Shown here one piece after another: positions 18,662-27,804 of a DNA stretch of 64,000 nt. A model generated the notes under the pieces. That model made no database searches. It worked only from the letters and a program-made list of their open reading frames with translations, and was not told the DNA's origin. Origin of the DNA: DASVCS01 sp036381495 (GTDB lineage: Bacteria; Gemmatimonadota; Gemmatimonadetes; Longimicrobiales; RSA9); contig DASVCS010000057.1 of assembly GCA_036381495.1 (NCBI GenBank), forward strand, positions 1 through 64,000. The letters are read 5' to 3'. The position numbers and the translations under genes were made by a program. Positions within the stretch are counted from its first letter, which is position 1. Every line of letters begins with the position of its first letter.

Positions 18662-18777
18662 GGTCGTGTATCAGGCCGCCGGCACCACCGTCGCGCCGCC
18701 GTCCCATCCGTGGCGGTCCGGCATCCGCGCGAAGCCGTGGCGGGCACCGGCACTTCCGCTCCGCACTGGCGTAAGCT

Positions 18778-19638
18778 ATGGCGAACCTTTACGTTGTCAG
18801 CACACCCATCGGTAATCTGGGCGACATTACGTACCGTGCGGTCGATGTGCTCGGCCGGGTCGGGCGCATCCTGGCGGAGGATACGCGGAGGACTTCGATC
18901 CTTTTGCGCCATTACGGCATCACGACACGGCTGGTCTCGGCACACGCCCACAACGAGGCCGCGCGCGCCGCGCAACTCGTCACCTGGCTGGATGCCGGCG
19001 AAGACGTCGCCATCGTCTCGGATGCAGGGACACCGCTGATCTCCGATCCCGGCGCACGGATCGTGCAGAGGGTGGTCGAGGCGGGTCACAGGGTGATTCC
19101 CGTGCCCGGTCCCTCGGCGCTGCTGGCGGCGCTCGTCGCATCGGGGCTCGAGCCGGAGCCGTTCACCTTCTTCGGCTTCACGCCCCGCAGCGGGCAAGCC
19201 CGCGCGGCGCGCCTGGCCGCCATCGAGGCACTGCCGCACACCGCGGTGCTCTACGAGGCGCCCGGACGGCTCGCCGCGCTCCTCCGGGAGCTCAAGGCAC
19301 GGTGCGGCGATGATCGCCGCGTCGTCGTCGCGCGGGAACTGACCAAGGTCCACGAAACGTTCTTTCGCGGAACTTTGGCGGAAGCGGCTGCCTATTACGC
19401 GCAGGAGGCCGCGCGGGGGGAGGTCGTCGTGCTGCTCGCGGGAAGCACGGAGACCGCTCCCGCAGAGACAGCGCTCGATGAAGCGCGCGCACTCGCCCGC
19501 GAACTGCTCGCCGAGGGACGGCGGCCGAGCACCGTCGCCCGCGAACTCGCGCGACGCCTCGGGCTGTCGCGCAACCAGGCGTACGACATCGTCGTCTCCA
19601 TACATTCGGAGGACGAAGAAGGGGGTCGAGAAGGTTGA
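18778..19638 (+). CDS. rsmI: 16S rRNA (cytidine(1402)-2'-O)-methyltransferase
   Basis: SAM-dependent tetrapyrrole-methylase-fold enzyme that methylates C1402 in the 16S decoding centre. Signatures are LYVVSTPIGNLGDITYRA at the start, EDTRRTSILLRHYGI, SDAGTPLISDPGARIV and PGPSALLAALVASGL, followed by FFGFTPR and YEAPGRLAALLREL. At 286 aa it is full length. The C-terminal helix-rich part (about 230-280) includes GLSRNQAYDIV, which matches the family's HTH-like tail. No ribosome binding site precedes the ATG. Its stop overlaps the DUF4159 gene start as TGATG, so it leads the envelope operon that follows. Confidence 0.95.
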   Translation: MANLYVVSTPIGNLGDITYRAVDVLGRVGRILAEDTRRTSILLRHYGITTRLVSAHAHNEAARAAQLVTWLDAGEDVAIVSDAGTPLISDPGARIVQRVVEAGHRVIPVPGPSALLAALVASGLEPEPFTFFGFTPRSGQARAARLAAIEALPHTAVLYEAPGRLAALLRELKARCGDDRRVVVARELTKVHETFFRGTLAEAAAYYAQEAARGEVVVLLAGSTETAPAETALDEARALARELLAEGRRPSTVARELARRLGLSRNQAYDIVVSIHSEDEEGGREG

Positions 19639-20306
19639 TGTCGCTGCTCTTCACCGCACTGCTCCACATCCTGGCGCCTCCGCCGCAGGCGCCCGTCGCG
19701 GCGGCACCGCTCACCATCGCGCAACTCCAGTACGACGGCGGCGGTGACTGGTACGCGAACCCCTCCTCGCTGCCGAACCTGTTGCGCACGATCCGCGAGC
19801 AGACGGGCCTGCCGGTGGCTGACCGTCCCGTGCACGTGCGTCTGACGGATCCGTCGTTGTGGGACTATCCGTACCTGTATCTGACGGGCCACGGGAACAT
19901 CCGTTTCTCGGAGGAGGAGGTGCGGATCCTCCGGCGATACCTCAGGTCCGGAGGGTTCCTGCACGCGGACGACAACTACGGGTTGGACGCGAGTTTCCGG
20001 CGGGAGATCGAACGGGTTTTCCCGGACGCGGAGCTGGTGGAGTTGCCGGCGGACCATCCGGTCTACCACGTGTTCTACGATTTTCCGAAGGGCCTGCCGA
20101 AGATCCACGAGCACGACGGCAAGCCGGCGCAGGGGTTCGGGATTTTTCAGGATGGCCGGCTGGTGGTGTTCTACAGCTACCAGTCGGATCTGGGTGATGG
20201 TTGGGAGGATCCGGAAGTGCACGGGGATCCGCCGGAGATCCGGCGGGCGGCGCTCCGGATGGGGGTGAACCTGTTCGTTTACGCGCTTTCACAGGTGGTC
20301 GGATGA
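19638..20306 (+). CDS. DUF4159 exported protein
   Basis: A 222-aa protein with an N-terminal hydrophobic segment (FTALLHILAPPPQAP) and a DUF4159 domain over most of the rest. Visible family features are QLQYDGGGDWYANPSSLPNL, YPYLYLTGHGNIRFSEEE, RYLRSGGFLHADDNYG and the closing helices. The domain resembles a class I glutamine-amidotransferase-like fold. At the elbow where a nucleophile would sit there is Asp111-Asp112 rather than Cys, so amidotransferase activity is not expected. It overlaps rsmI (TGATG) and the DUF4175 gene (ATGA). In Bacteroidota and relatives this family is found near DUF4175 and TPR genes, as here. Confidence 0.85.
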   Translation: MSLLFTALLHILAPPPQAPVAAAPLTIAQLQYDGGGDWYANPSSLPNLLRTIREQTGLPVADRPVHVRLTDPSLWDYPYLYLTGHGNIRFSEEEVRILRRYLRSGGFLHADDNYGLDASFRREIERVFPDAELVELPADHPVYHVFYDFPKGLPKIHEHDGKPAQGFGIFQDGRLVVFYSYQSDLGDGWEDPEVHGDPPEIRRAALRMGVNLFVYALSQVVG

Positions 20307-23300
20307 GTCCGGCGGGACAGCGGCTCTGGCAGATGATTGCCGCGGCGAAGCGGCAGGTGCGACGGGATGGGATGCTGGCGGTCGCGTGCGCGGCGCTGGC
20401 GGTCGTGCCCGTGGTCTTGACCTTGGCGTGGTTGGCGGGGGGGCTGTCGGTGTGGTGGGCACCGAGTCCGGTGCCGCTGGCGATCGTGATCGGGGCGGCG
20501 GTGGCGGTGGTGACGGTGGTGGCGTGGATGGGTCGCCGGTGGGTGGGTGTGGTGGACGAGCGGGGCGTCGCAGCGGCGGCGGAAGCGGCGCGCGGGTTGG
20601 CGGCGGGGCGTATGCGGGGGATCCTCGAGTTGCGCGGTGGAGTTCCGGCGGGGACGTCGTCGGCGTTGTACGAGCGGGCGGAGCGGGAGCTGGCGCGGGA
20701 GCTGGCGGGCGTGGCGCCGCGTCAGCTCACGGGATCCCTGGGCGAGCGGGCGCGGCGGCGGCGGCAGCGGACGTTGTTGGCGGTGGGCGGTCTATCGGCA
20801 CTCACGATCACGCTCGGTGTGTTTTCGCCGGAGCGGTCGCGCTCCGGGTGGGGGCCGCTGTTGCACCCGATCGCGCACCTTTCGCCGCCTCCGCTGCCGC
20901 CGTTGGTGGTGGAGCCGGGAGACGCGCAGGTGCCGCGGGGCGATCCGTTCGAGGTACGCATCGAGGCGCCGGGGCGCCGCGAGGTGATGGTGCGGTGGCG
21001 CTCGGAGGGGGATGTACCGCGCGAGCGCAGGCTGGGCGTGGCCGGTGCCCGGGCGTCGATGCGGTTCGCGCGCATCGACGTGCCGATGCAGTACTGGGTG
21101 GTCGGTGGGGATGGCGTGTCGAGCGACACGTTCCGCGTGGTTCCGCTGGATCCGTTGTTGGTCTCCGACCTGGTGGTCGACGTGGTGTACCCGTCGTATC
21201 TGGATCGGGAGGCGGAGCGGTTCGAGGGGGATGTCCCTCCGCTCGAAGTGCCGGCGGGGACGGAGTTACGGATCCGTGGTCGGGCGACGCGGTCGCTGCG
21301 AGAAGTCGAGCTGCACCGCGTGGACGGCGATTCCCGGGTCCCGCTGGCGGTGACGGCGGACCGGTTCGCCGGGCGCTGGACGCCGCGCGCGAGCGGCGTC
21401 TACGCGTGGCATCTGATCGATGAGAGCGGTGGGTCGCCGGCGACGGTGCCGCCGCCGTTCGAGCTGACCGTGGTGGAGGATGCGGCGCCACGCGTCGACA
21501 TCACCTTCCCTGGCGTGGACACGCTCCTCGGACCGGACATGCGGCAGGAGGTGGTCGCGGATGCGCGCGATGATCACGGGCTCCGTTCCGCGGAGCTGGT
21601 GAGCTGGAGAGAGAGCGCGCTCGGCGGCGAGGAGGAACCGGTGGAGCAGGCGTTGCCGCTGAACGGCGTCACGGATCGTGCGATCCTGCGGACGCTGCTG
21701 GATGCGAGCGAGCGGCGGCTGCTGCCCGGCGACCTCTTGCACTACTTCATCCGAGTCGTCGACAACTCGCCGGACGGTCAGGTGGGCGTTTCCTCGACCT
21801 ACACGCTGCGCTTCCCGAGCATGGACGACCTGCGGGAGCGGGCGGACGAGCGGGCCGAGGCGATGGTCGAGGAGGCCTCTTCGCTGGCGCGGTCGATGGA
21901 GGAGCTGGCTGACGCGACGCAGGACCTGGCGCGTCAATCGGCGCGGGCGGCGCAGGCGGCGGGCAACGCGTCGGGGCGCGCCGGCGGTGCCGGTGGACGG
22001 CAGGGCTCGGCGGGCGCTCAGGGCGGTGCCGCCGGAGGCCAGCAGCTCCGGTACGAACAGCGTGAAGAGGCACGGCAGATCCTGGAGCGCCAGGAAGAGA
22101 TGGTCCAGCGCATCGACGAGATGCGCCGGCGCATCGAGGCGATGGAACGCGCGATCGAGGCGGCGGGCCTCCAGGATCCGGCCTTGCAGGCGCGGTTGCA
22201 GGAGTTGCGGCAGCTCTACGACCAGATTCTCACCCCCGAGCTGAAGGAGCAGCTCGAAGAGCTGCGGCGCTCGCTCGAGCAGATGGATCCGGCCGAGGTG
22301 CAGCGCGCGCTGGAGCAACTCGCGCAGCAACAGGAGCAGTTCCGCGAGAAGCTCGAGCAGAGTCTCGAACTCCTGCGTCGGGCTGCGGCGGAGCAACGCA
22401 TGAACGCGCTCGCCCGCCAGGCCGAGGAGTTCGCGACGGAGCAGGAGGCACTCGCGGAGGCCATGGAACGGGAGGCGAAACCGACGCCCGAGCGGGTGGC
22501 CCAGCAGGAGGACCTCGCGCGCCGGACGGAAGAGCTGCGCCAGCAGATGCTGGGGCTCCAGCAGCAACTGGGCGAGATGGGCGAGAGTGGCGCGGCGCAG
22601 CGGACCAGCGACGCGGGCGAGCGCACGGAGCAGGCGCTCGGCGCGATGCAGGATGCCGCAGAGCGGGCGCAGCAGCAGTCGGGCGCGGAGGCGGGGAAAC
22701 GCGGCGAGGCGGCGGCGCGCGACATGGCGCAGGCCGCGGAGACACTCGAAGCCGCTCGTCGGACGATGGCGGAGGGCTGGCGCCAGGAGGTGCAGGAGGC
22801 CGTCCAGCAGGCCGCCAATGAGGCGCTCGCGCTTGCCCAACGGCAGAGCGAGCTACTCCGGCAGGCGGAGCAACAATCCCGGGCCGGCGGATCCGAGTCC
22901 GGCCAGCGCCCGCAGATGCAGCAGGGCCAGCCGCGCGGCGCCCAGGGCCAGCAAGGGCAGCAAGAGCAGCAGGGGCAACAAGGCCAGCAGAACCAGCAGG
23001 GCCAGCAAGGCCAACAGGGCCAACAAGGGCAACAGGGCCAGCAAGGGCAACAGGGGCAACAGGGGCAGCAAGGGCAACAGGGGCAACAAGGCCAACAAGG
23101 CCAGCAGGGACAACAAGGCCAACAAGGCCAGCAGGGACAACAGGGCCAACAGGGTCAACAGGGTCAGCAGGGCCAGCAGGGCCAGCAGGGCCAGCAGGGC
23201 CAGCAGTCTGGCCAGGGGCAGCAAGGCGGGCAGGGCCAGCAGCAGGGTGGCCCGCCTGGTACCGGCCAGCCTGGGGCGAGCCAACCGAATCGGCCCGGCG

Positions 23301-24247
23301 GTAGCGGTCGGCAGCGGGACGCGGCGACGGGGCTCGGCGGCGGCAGCGACGCGGAGTCGATGCGCGCGGAGCAGCGGGCTCTCCAGCAGGGCTTGCAGGC
23401 GCTGGGTCGGAACCTGGCCGAGGCGGGGCGGCGGTCCGCGATGGTGAACCGCGATGTCGGCGCGGCGCTGGGGCGTGCGATGCTCAGCATGGAGCAGACG
23501 CTGAACGCGATGGCGGAGCAGAGGGGTGGCGGCCGTGCGCCGGCCGATGAGATGAGGCAAACGGTCGACGCGTTGAACCGGCTGGCGCTCGAGCTGCTCA
23601 AGAACGGCGAGCAGATCCAGCAGTCGGAGTCGGGGACGGGTTTGCAGCAGGCGTTGCAACGACTGGCGGAACTCGCGCGGCAGCAGGGTGCGTTGAACGG
23701 GCAGTCGAACTCGCTGCTGCCACTGGATCTAGGGCCGCAGGTCATGGGGCAGCGGTTGCAGCAGATGGCGAGCCGGCAGCGCGAGATCGCACAAAGGCTC
23801 GGCGGGTTGAACCAGGAGCTCGGTGGCCGGGAGGACGTGCTCGGCCGACTCGACGAGCTGGCGCGGGAGGCGGAGCAGATCGCCGAGGAGCTGGGCTCGG
23901 GGAAGTTGAGTCCTGAACTGCTGTCACGGCAGGAGCGGCTGTTCCACCGGTTGTTGGATGCGGGTCGTACACTCGAGGGTGAGGAGACGAGTGAGCAGCG
24001 GGTGGCGGAACGGCCGAGCGAGGGGATCGCGCCCTCGTTCGGAGCTGCGCTGGATCCAGCGTTGTTGAACTCCGATGTTCGCTATCCAGTGCCCGATCCG
24101 GAGGTGATGCGGTCGCTGCCGCCGGCGTACCGGCACCTGATCCTGGAGTACTTCGATCTGTTGAACCGCACGGCGGAGCGTGCGAAGCAGGGCGCCGCGG
24201 GGGGATCGCGCGATCGGCCGCCGCAGCCGGAGCGGGAGCGCCGGTGA
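20303..24247 (+). CDS. DUF4175-type large membrane-anchored coiled-coil protein with GQQ-repeat tract
   Basis: A 1314-aa protein. Two hydrophobic segments near the N-terminus (about 22-45 and 52-72) are followed by a third at about 166-185, typical of DUF4175 membrane anchors. A long periplasmic-type beta-rich region (roughly 195-500) follows, then a coiled-coil stretch rich in Glu, Arg and Gln (about 505-870). Next comes an almost pure Gly-Gln-Gln tract (29 triads, residues 882-968), then another Gln-rich helical part and a conserved-looking end (RYPVPDPEVMRSLPPAYRHL). Overlaps by ATGA and GTGA with its neighbours show tight coupling. Family function is unknown; a scaffold role in the envelope is only a guess. 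The repeat tract is the longest low-complexity element in the window. Confidence 0.85.
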   Translation: MSPAGQRLWQMIAAAKRQVRRDGMLAVACAALAVVPVVLTLAWLAGGLSVWWAPSPVPLAIVIGAAVAVVTVVAWMGRRWVGVVDERGVAAAAEAARGLAAGRMRGILELRGGVPAGTSSALYERAERELARELAGVAPRQLTGSLGERARRRRQRTLLAVGGLSALTITLGVFSPERSRSGWGPLLHPIAHLSPPPLPPLVVEPGDAQVPRGDPFEVRIEAPGRREVMVRWRSEGDVPRERRLGVAGARASMRFARIDVPMQYWVVGGDGVSSDTFRVVPLDPLLVSDLVVDVVYPSYLDREAERFEGDVPPLEVPAGTELRIRGRATRSLREVELHRVDGDSRVPLAVTADRFAGRWTPRASGVYAWHLIDESGGSPATVPPPFELTVVEDAAPRVDITFPGVDTLLGPDMRQEVVADARDDHGLRSAELVSWRESALGGEEEPVEQALPLNGVTDRAILRTLLDASERRLLPGDLLHYFIRVVDNSPDGQVGVSSTYTLRFPSMDDLRERADERAEAMVEEASSLARSMEELADATQDLARQSARAAQAAGNASGRAGGAGGRQGSAGAQGGAAGGQQLRYEQREEARQILERQEEMVQRIDEMRRRIEAMERAIEAAGLQDPALQARLQELRQLYDQILTPELKEQLEELRRSLEQMDPAEVQRALEQLAQQQEQFREKLEQSLELLRRAAAEQRMNALARQAEEFATEQEALAEAMEREAKPTPERVAQQEDLARRTEELRQQMLGLQQQLGEMGESGAAQRTSDAGERTEQALGAMQDAAERAQQQSGAEAGKRGEAAARDMAQAAETLEAARRTMAEGWRQEVQEAVQQAANEALALAQRQSELLRQAEQQSRAGGSESGQRPQMQQGQPRGAQGQQGQQEQQGQQGQQNQQGQQGQQGQQGQQGQQGQQGQQGQQGQQGQQGQQGQQGQQGQQGQQGQQGQQGQQGQQGQQGQQGQQGQQSGQGQQGGQGQQQGGPPGTGQPGASQPNRPGGSGRQRDAATGLGGGSDAESMRAEQRALQQGLQALGRNLAEAGRRSAMVNRDVGAALGRAMLSMEQTLNAMAEQRGGGRAPADEMRQTVDALNRLALELLKNGEQIQQSESGTGLQQALQRLAELARQQGALNGQSNSLLPLDLGPQVMGQRLQQMASRQREIAQRLGGLNQELGGREDVLGRLDELAREAEQIAEELGSGKLSPELLSRQERLFHRLLDAGRTLEGEETSEQRVAERPSEGIAPSFGAALDPALLNSDVRYPVPDPEVMRSLPPAYRHLILEYFDLLNRTAERAKQGAAGGSRDRPPQPERERR
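22946..23206. repeat. 29 tandem 9-bp units encoding (Gly/Glu/Asn)-Gln-Gln
   Basis: Codons run GQQ, GQQ, EQQ, GQQ, GQQ, NQQ and then 23 uninterrupted GQQ triads from 23000 to 23206. Synonymous codons are mixed (GGC, GGG, GGA, GGT; CAG, CAA), so most units are old. The last four are identical GGCCAGCAG, suggesting recent expansion at the 3' end. The frame is kept throughout. Confidence 0.95.
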
Positions 24248-26037
24248 TCCCGGTTCGGCGGTGGTGCACGCGGGCCGTGGTCGCCCTCGCCACGCTGGCG
24301 GTGGCGCCGGGCGGCGGGTCGTTGTATGCGCAGGCGGTCGCGAGTGGGGAGATCGACGAGGTCGCGATGCTGCGCGCGGCGGCGGACCGCGAGGTGGCGG
24401 GCGACCTTGCCGGCGCCGAGCAGATCCTGCTTACCGTCCTGGATGAGCATCCGGGTTCGCTCAGCGCGCTCCTCTCGCTGGAGCGGGTGCTGCGCATGAG
24501 CGGTCGCCTCGAGGCGTTGCTGCCGCCTCTCGATGCGCTACTCGCGGTAGACCCGAGTTCCCCGATCGGCAACCAGATGCGGATCCGGACGCTCTTGCGG
24601 CTCAATCGGCCGGAGGCCATGGCACGCGCCGCGGAGGCGTGGATGGACGCGGAGCCGGAGCTCGAGACGCCGTATCGCGAGATCGCGTCGATCCTGCTCG
24701 AGCGCGGTGATCCCCAGAGTGCGCTGAAGGTCCTCACGCGTGGCCGATCGGCGGTCAAGCGGGACGATGCGCTGGCCCTCGAGCTGGGGGAGGCCTACGC
24801 GGCGCTGGGGGACTATGCGCACACAGTCGAAGAGTGGAGCCGCGCGGTGGGCGAGGAGGGCGAGGGGTTCTCGCTGGTGCGGCGGCGCCTGAGCGCGCTG
24901 CCGGATGGCGGCGCGCGGATCGTGCCTCGGCTCATCGAGGCTTTGACGACGGCGCCGACGACGCCGGGCCGACAGCGGGCGGCAGCGGAACTGGCGATCG
25001 ATGCGGGCCTGGACGCGCGCGCCGAAGCCGTCGCGCGCGCGGCCGCGGCCGCCATGGTACCGGCGGAGCGGTCGGGCTTCCTGATCGAGATGGCGCGGCG
25101 GGCAGACGGCGCTCACCTGCCGCGACTGGCCTACTGGGCGTACACCGAGATCGTGGCGTCGGGCGGCCCGGCACCGCGGCTGGTCGCGCTCCAGAACCGG
25201 CTGGGCGAACTGGCGTTGATGCTGGGCGACACGGTAACCGCCCGCGAGCACTTCGCCGTCGTCGAGGGGGCGTACGCGCCGGGCACGCCGGAACGCCGGC
25301 AGGCCACGGCGGTGCGCATCCGGCTCACGGCACGGGAGGAGGATGTGGAGGATGCCGTGGCGGGCCTGGCCACGTTCCGTGAGATGTACCCGGAGGCGCC
25401 CGAGCTGGATGAACTCAGCGCGGCCATCGGCGATGTGCTCCTGAGCCGGGGAGACGCGACGGGCGCGGAGCGCGTGATCGCCGGCATCCGCGGACCGCGG
25501 ACATCTCTGCTGCGCAGCCGTATCGCGCTGCAATCGGGCAAGCTGGCGCAGGCGCGTGCCGCGCTCCTCGCCGCGGCGCCGCTGCTCCACGGCGAGCAGG
25601 CCACGCGCACCATCCTGCTCGCGACGCTCCTGGGGCGTCTCTCGCCCGAGGGCGGCGCTCTGTTGGAACGGGCCCTGGCCGAGGTGGAGCGCGGCCACGT
25701 CGAAAAGGCGATCGAGATCCTTGCCGACGAGTCCGACGGGCTCGCGCGGCCGGAGCGCTCCGCCATCCTCGACTTCGCCGCGGACCTCGCGGATCGGGAG
25801 GAGCTTCCGCTCGAAGCCGAGCGGATCCGGCGGACGCTCGTCATGGACTTCGCGGACATGCAGGAGGCGCCCGCGGCGCTGCTTGCCCTGGGCCGCGCAC
25901 TCGCGGCGCGCCCCGACCAACTCGAAGAGGCACGCCACTATCTCGAGCGGCTCGTCCTGGACTACCCCCAGAGCGCTCTGGTCCCGCAGGCGCGGCGCGA
26001 GTTGGATCGCCTCCGCGCGAGGATCCCTCGCTCATGA
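24244..26037 (+). CDS. Exported TPR-like repeat protein
   Basis: A 597-aa protein with a signal peptide (VVALATLAVAPGGGSLYAQA) followed entirely by helix-turn-helix repeats of tetratricopeptide type. Examples are GDLAGAEQILLTVLDEHPGS, GDPQSALKVLTRGR, LEEARHYLERLVLDYPQS near the end, and many degenerate units between. Such solenoids usually bind partner proteins. The GTG start overlaps the DUF4175 stop as GTGA, and the protein probably works with the DUF4159 and DUF4175 products at the envelope. No catalytic motif is visible. Confidence 0.8.
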   Translation: MIPVRRWCTRAVVALATLAVAPGGGSLYAQAVASGEIDEVAMLRAAADREVAGDLAGAEQILLTVLDEHPGSLSALLSLERVLRMSGRLEALLPPLDALLAVDPSSPIGNQMRIRTLLRLNRPEAMARAAEAWMDAEPELETPYREIASILLERGDPQSALKVLTRGRSAVKRDDALALELGEAYAALGDYAHTVEEWSRAVGEEGEGFSLVRRRLSALPDGGARIVPRLIEALTTAPTTPGRQRAAAELAIDAGLDARAEAVARAAAAAMVPAERSGFLIEMARRADGAHLPRLAYWAYTEIVASGGPAPRLVALQNRLGELALMLGDTVTAREHFAVVEGAYAPGTPERRQATAVRIRLTAREEDVEDAVAGLATFREMYPEAPELDELSAAIGDVLLSRGDATGAERVIAGIRGPRTSLLRSRIALQSGKLAQARAALLAAAPLLHGEQATRTILLATLLGRLSPEGGALLERALAEVERGHVEKAIEILADESDGLARPERSAILDFAADLADREELPLEAERIRRTLVMDFADMQEAPAALLALGRALAARPDQLEEARHYLERLVLDYPQSALVPQARRELDRLRARIPRS

Positions 26038-26061
26038 AGCAGTGAATGCAGTAAGGAAATC

Positions 26062-27333
26062 ATGATGCGTCGAATCATCCCCTGTCTGACAACCGCCCTC
26101 GTCCTCATCACGGTGGCCGCGATCCCGGCGCGCGCGCAGTCGCTGCTCGTGCCGATGGACGCCGAACAGACCGACCACCTGAAGGCGTACGGGTTGACAT
26201 ACTGGGTGCTCCAGCAAGGGCTCACCGCCGAGTGGCTCCTCAACTATCGTGCGGGTTCGTTCCTGTTGCCGGATCGTCCGTCCGTGCGGCGAGAGGCGGC
26301 GTTGCGCGGTGTTGCGTACGAGCCGGTGGATGCGGCCGCCGTGGCGCAGATCCGCGCCGTGATCGAGCAGGAGAACATGGAGAGCATCATCCTCGAGAAG
26401 GCGCCGGAGATCGCGGTCTACACACCGCCGGATACGCCGCCCTGGGATGACGCGGTCACCTTGGCGCTGACCTACGCCGACATCCCCTACACGGAGGTGT
26501 GGGATGCCGACGTGCTCCAGGGCCGTCTCAAGGACTACGACTGGCTGCATCTGCACCATGAGGACTTCACGGGCCAGTACTCGAAGTTCTACATCAACTA
26601 CGGCGGCGCGCCGTGGCTCCAGACCGAGGTGCGGCGCAACGAGGAGATGGCCGCGCGGTTCGGGAAGCCGAACGTGCCCGCGCTGAAGAAGGCGGTGGCG
26701 GAGGAGATCCGCCGTTATGTTGCGGAGGGCGGCTTCCTTTTCGCGATGTGTACGGCGACGGAGACGATCGAGCTGGCCCTGGCGGCGATGGGGGTGGACA
26801 TTGCCGCGCCGTTCAGCGACGGCACACCGATCGACCCGGCCGCGACGCAGAAGATGAACTGGGGTGAGACCTTCGCGTTTCAGGATGCCGAGATCCAGAC
26901 GAACCCTGGCGTGAACGCGTTCAGCGACATCGATGGCCACCAGGTGAACACGCCCTGGCGACAGCCACTCGGCGCCTTCACGCTCTTCGACTTCAGTGCG
27001 AAGTTCGATCCGGTGCCGTCGATGCTCGTGCAGGACCACGAGGACGTGATCCCCGATTTTTACGGTCTGACGACGTCGTTCCGGCGGGACCGGCTGAAGC
27101 CCGGCACGATCGTGCTGGCGGAGGAGGAGGGTGCGCCGTGGGTCAAGTACATCCACGGCAACTACGGCAAGGGGACGTGGACGTTCCTGGGCGGGCACGA
27201 TCCGGAAGATCCCCAGCACCAGATCGGAGATGCGCCGACCGATCTGGCCCTGCACCCGCATTCGGCGGGGTACCGGCTCATTCTGAACAACGTGCTGTTC
27301 CCGGCGGCGAAGAAGAAGACGCTGAAGACGTGA
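26062..27333 (+). CDS. Secreted 'asparagine synthetase B'-like conserved protein (function unknown)
   Basis: A 423-aa exported protein (signal LTTALVLITVAAIPARAQ) of a family usually labelled 'asparagine synthetase B' in Bacteroidota. It has neither the Cys2 N-terminal glutaminase nor an ATP-pyrophosphatase domain, so the label is misleading. Strongly conserved family blocks as I remember them are LLVPMDAEQTDHLKAYGLTY, PWDDAVTLALTYADIPY, DYDWLHLHHEDFTGQY, GKGTWTFLGGHDPED and the end GYRLILNNVLFPAAKKK. A glutamine-amidotransferase-like elbow, GGFLFAMCTATE with Cys230, parallels GGFLHADDNYG in the DUF4159 protein of the same operon. AAGGA precedes the ATG. It closes the operon 24 bases after the TPR gene. 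Confidence 0.8.
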   Translation: MMRRIIPCLTTALVLITVAAIPARAQSLLVPMDAEQTDHLKAYGLTYWVLQQGLTAEWLLNYRAGSFLLPDRPSVRREAALRGVAYEPVDAAAVAQIRAVIEQENMESIILEKAPEIAVYTPPDTPPWDDAVTLALTYADIPYTEVWDADVLQGRLKDYDWLHLHHEDFTGQYSKFYINYGGAPWLQTEVRRNEEMAARFGKPNVPALKKAVAEEIRRYVAEGGFLFAMCTATETIELALAAMGVDIAAPFSDGTPIDPAATQKMNWGETFAFQDAEIQTNPGVNAFSDIDGHQVNTPWRQPLGAFTLFDFSAKFDPVPSMLVQDHEDVIPDFYGLTTSFRRDRLKPGTIVLAEEEGAPWVKYIHGNYGKGTWTFLGGHDPEDPQHQIGDAPTDLALHPHSAGYRLILNNVLFPAAKKKTLKT

Positions 27334-27368
27334 GCGAGTAGGGAGCGGATCGCGGCCACTGCCGCGAT

Positions 27369-27788
27369 TCAGGCGCCGCGGAGCAGGATGAGATCGTTCG
27401 GGGCGAGGGGCGCGGCGGGGAGCTCGCCCATGCGGCAGGTGCCCTCGAAGCGGGCGCCGCTGTCGACGACGACTTCCGGCGCGATGAGGTCGCCGACCAC
27501 GCGGGCGTTCGACTTGACCTCGATGCGCTCGAGTGTCGTGATGTCGCCGATCACATCGCCGCGGCCGACGACGCTGTCGGCACGGACGTTGGCACGGACC
27601 ACGGCGCGCTCGCCCACGATGAGGGCGCCGGTGGATGCGATGTCGCCGGAGGGCGTTCCGTTGAGAATGGTCGGGCGCGGTCGCATCCGCTGATCCACGG
27701 TGCGTACGGGTGAGCCCGGGCCCGCTGGACCGGCCAGCCACTCGGGGTGACCCATATCACCCAAACGCGGACCCCACCGCCGCTCCAT
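27369..27788 (-). CDS. Bactofilin (polymer-forming cytoskeletal protein)
   Basis: A 139-aa bactofilin: a right-handed beta-helix domain of short glycine- and valine-rich turns (STGALIVGERAVVRANVRA, VVGRGDVIGDITTLERIEV, ARVVGDLIAPEVVVDSGARF), flanked by short disordered ends. These proteins polymerise without nucleotide and scaffold cell-shape or envelope machinery. ATG 27788 has GGAG seven bases upstream; the internal ATG at 27755 is possible. It follows a second bactofilin by 16 bases, so two different filaments or a co-polymer are likely made together. Confidence 0.85.
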   Translation of the reverse strand: MERRWGPRLGDMGHPEWLAGPAGPGSPVRTVDQRMRPRPTILNGTPSGDIASTGALIVGERAVVRANVRADSVVGRGDVIGDITTLERIEVKSNARVVGDLIAPEVVVDSGARFEGTCRMGELPAAPLAPNDLILLRGA

Positions 27789-27804
27789 CCGGGCGCTCCG
27801 GAGC

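Noticed and set aside
22946..23206. GQQ repeat as a CRISPR array
   Set aside because: Units are contiguous 9-mers with no spacers and stay in frame inside a coding sequence.
26062..27333. Genuine asparagine synthetase
   Set aside because: The protein is exported and lacks both AsnB domains.
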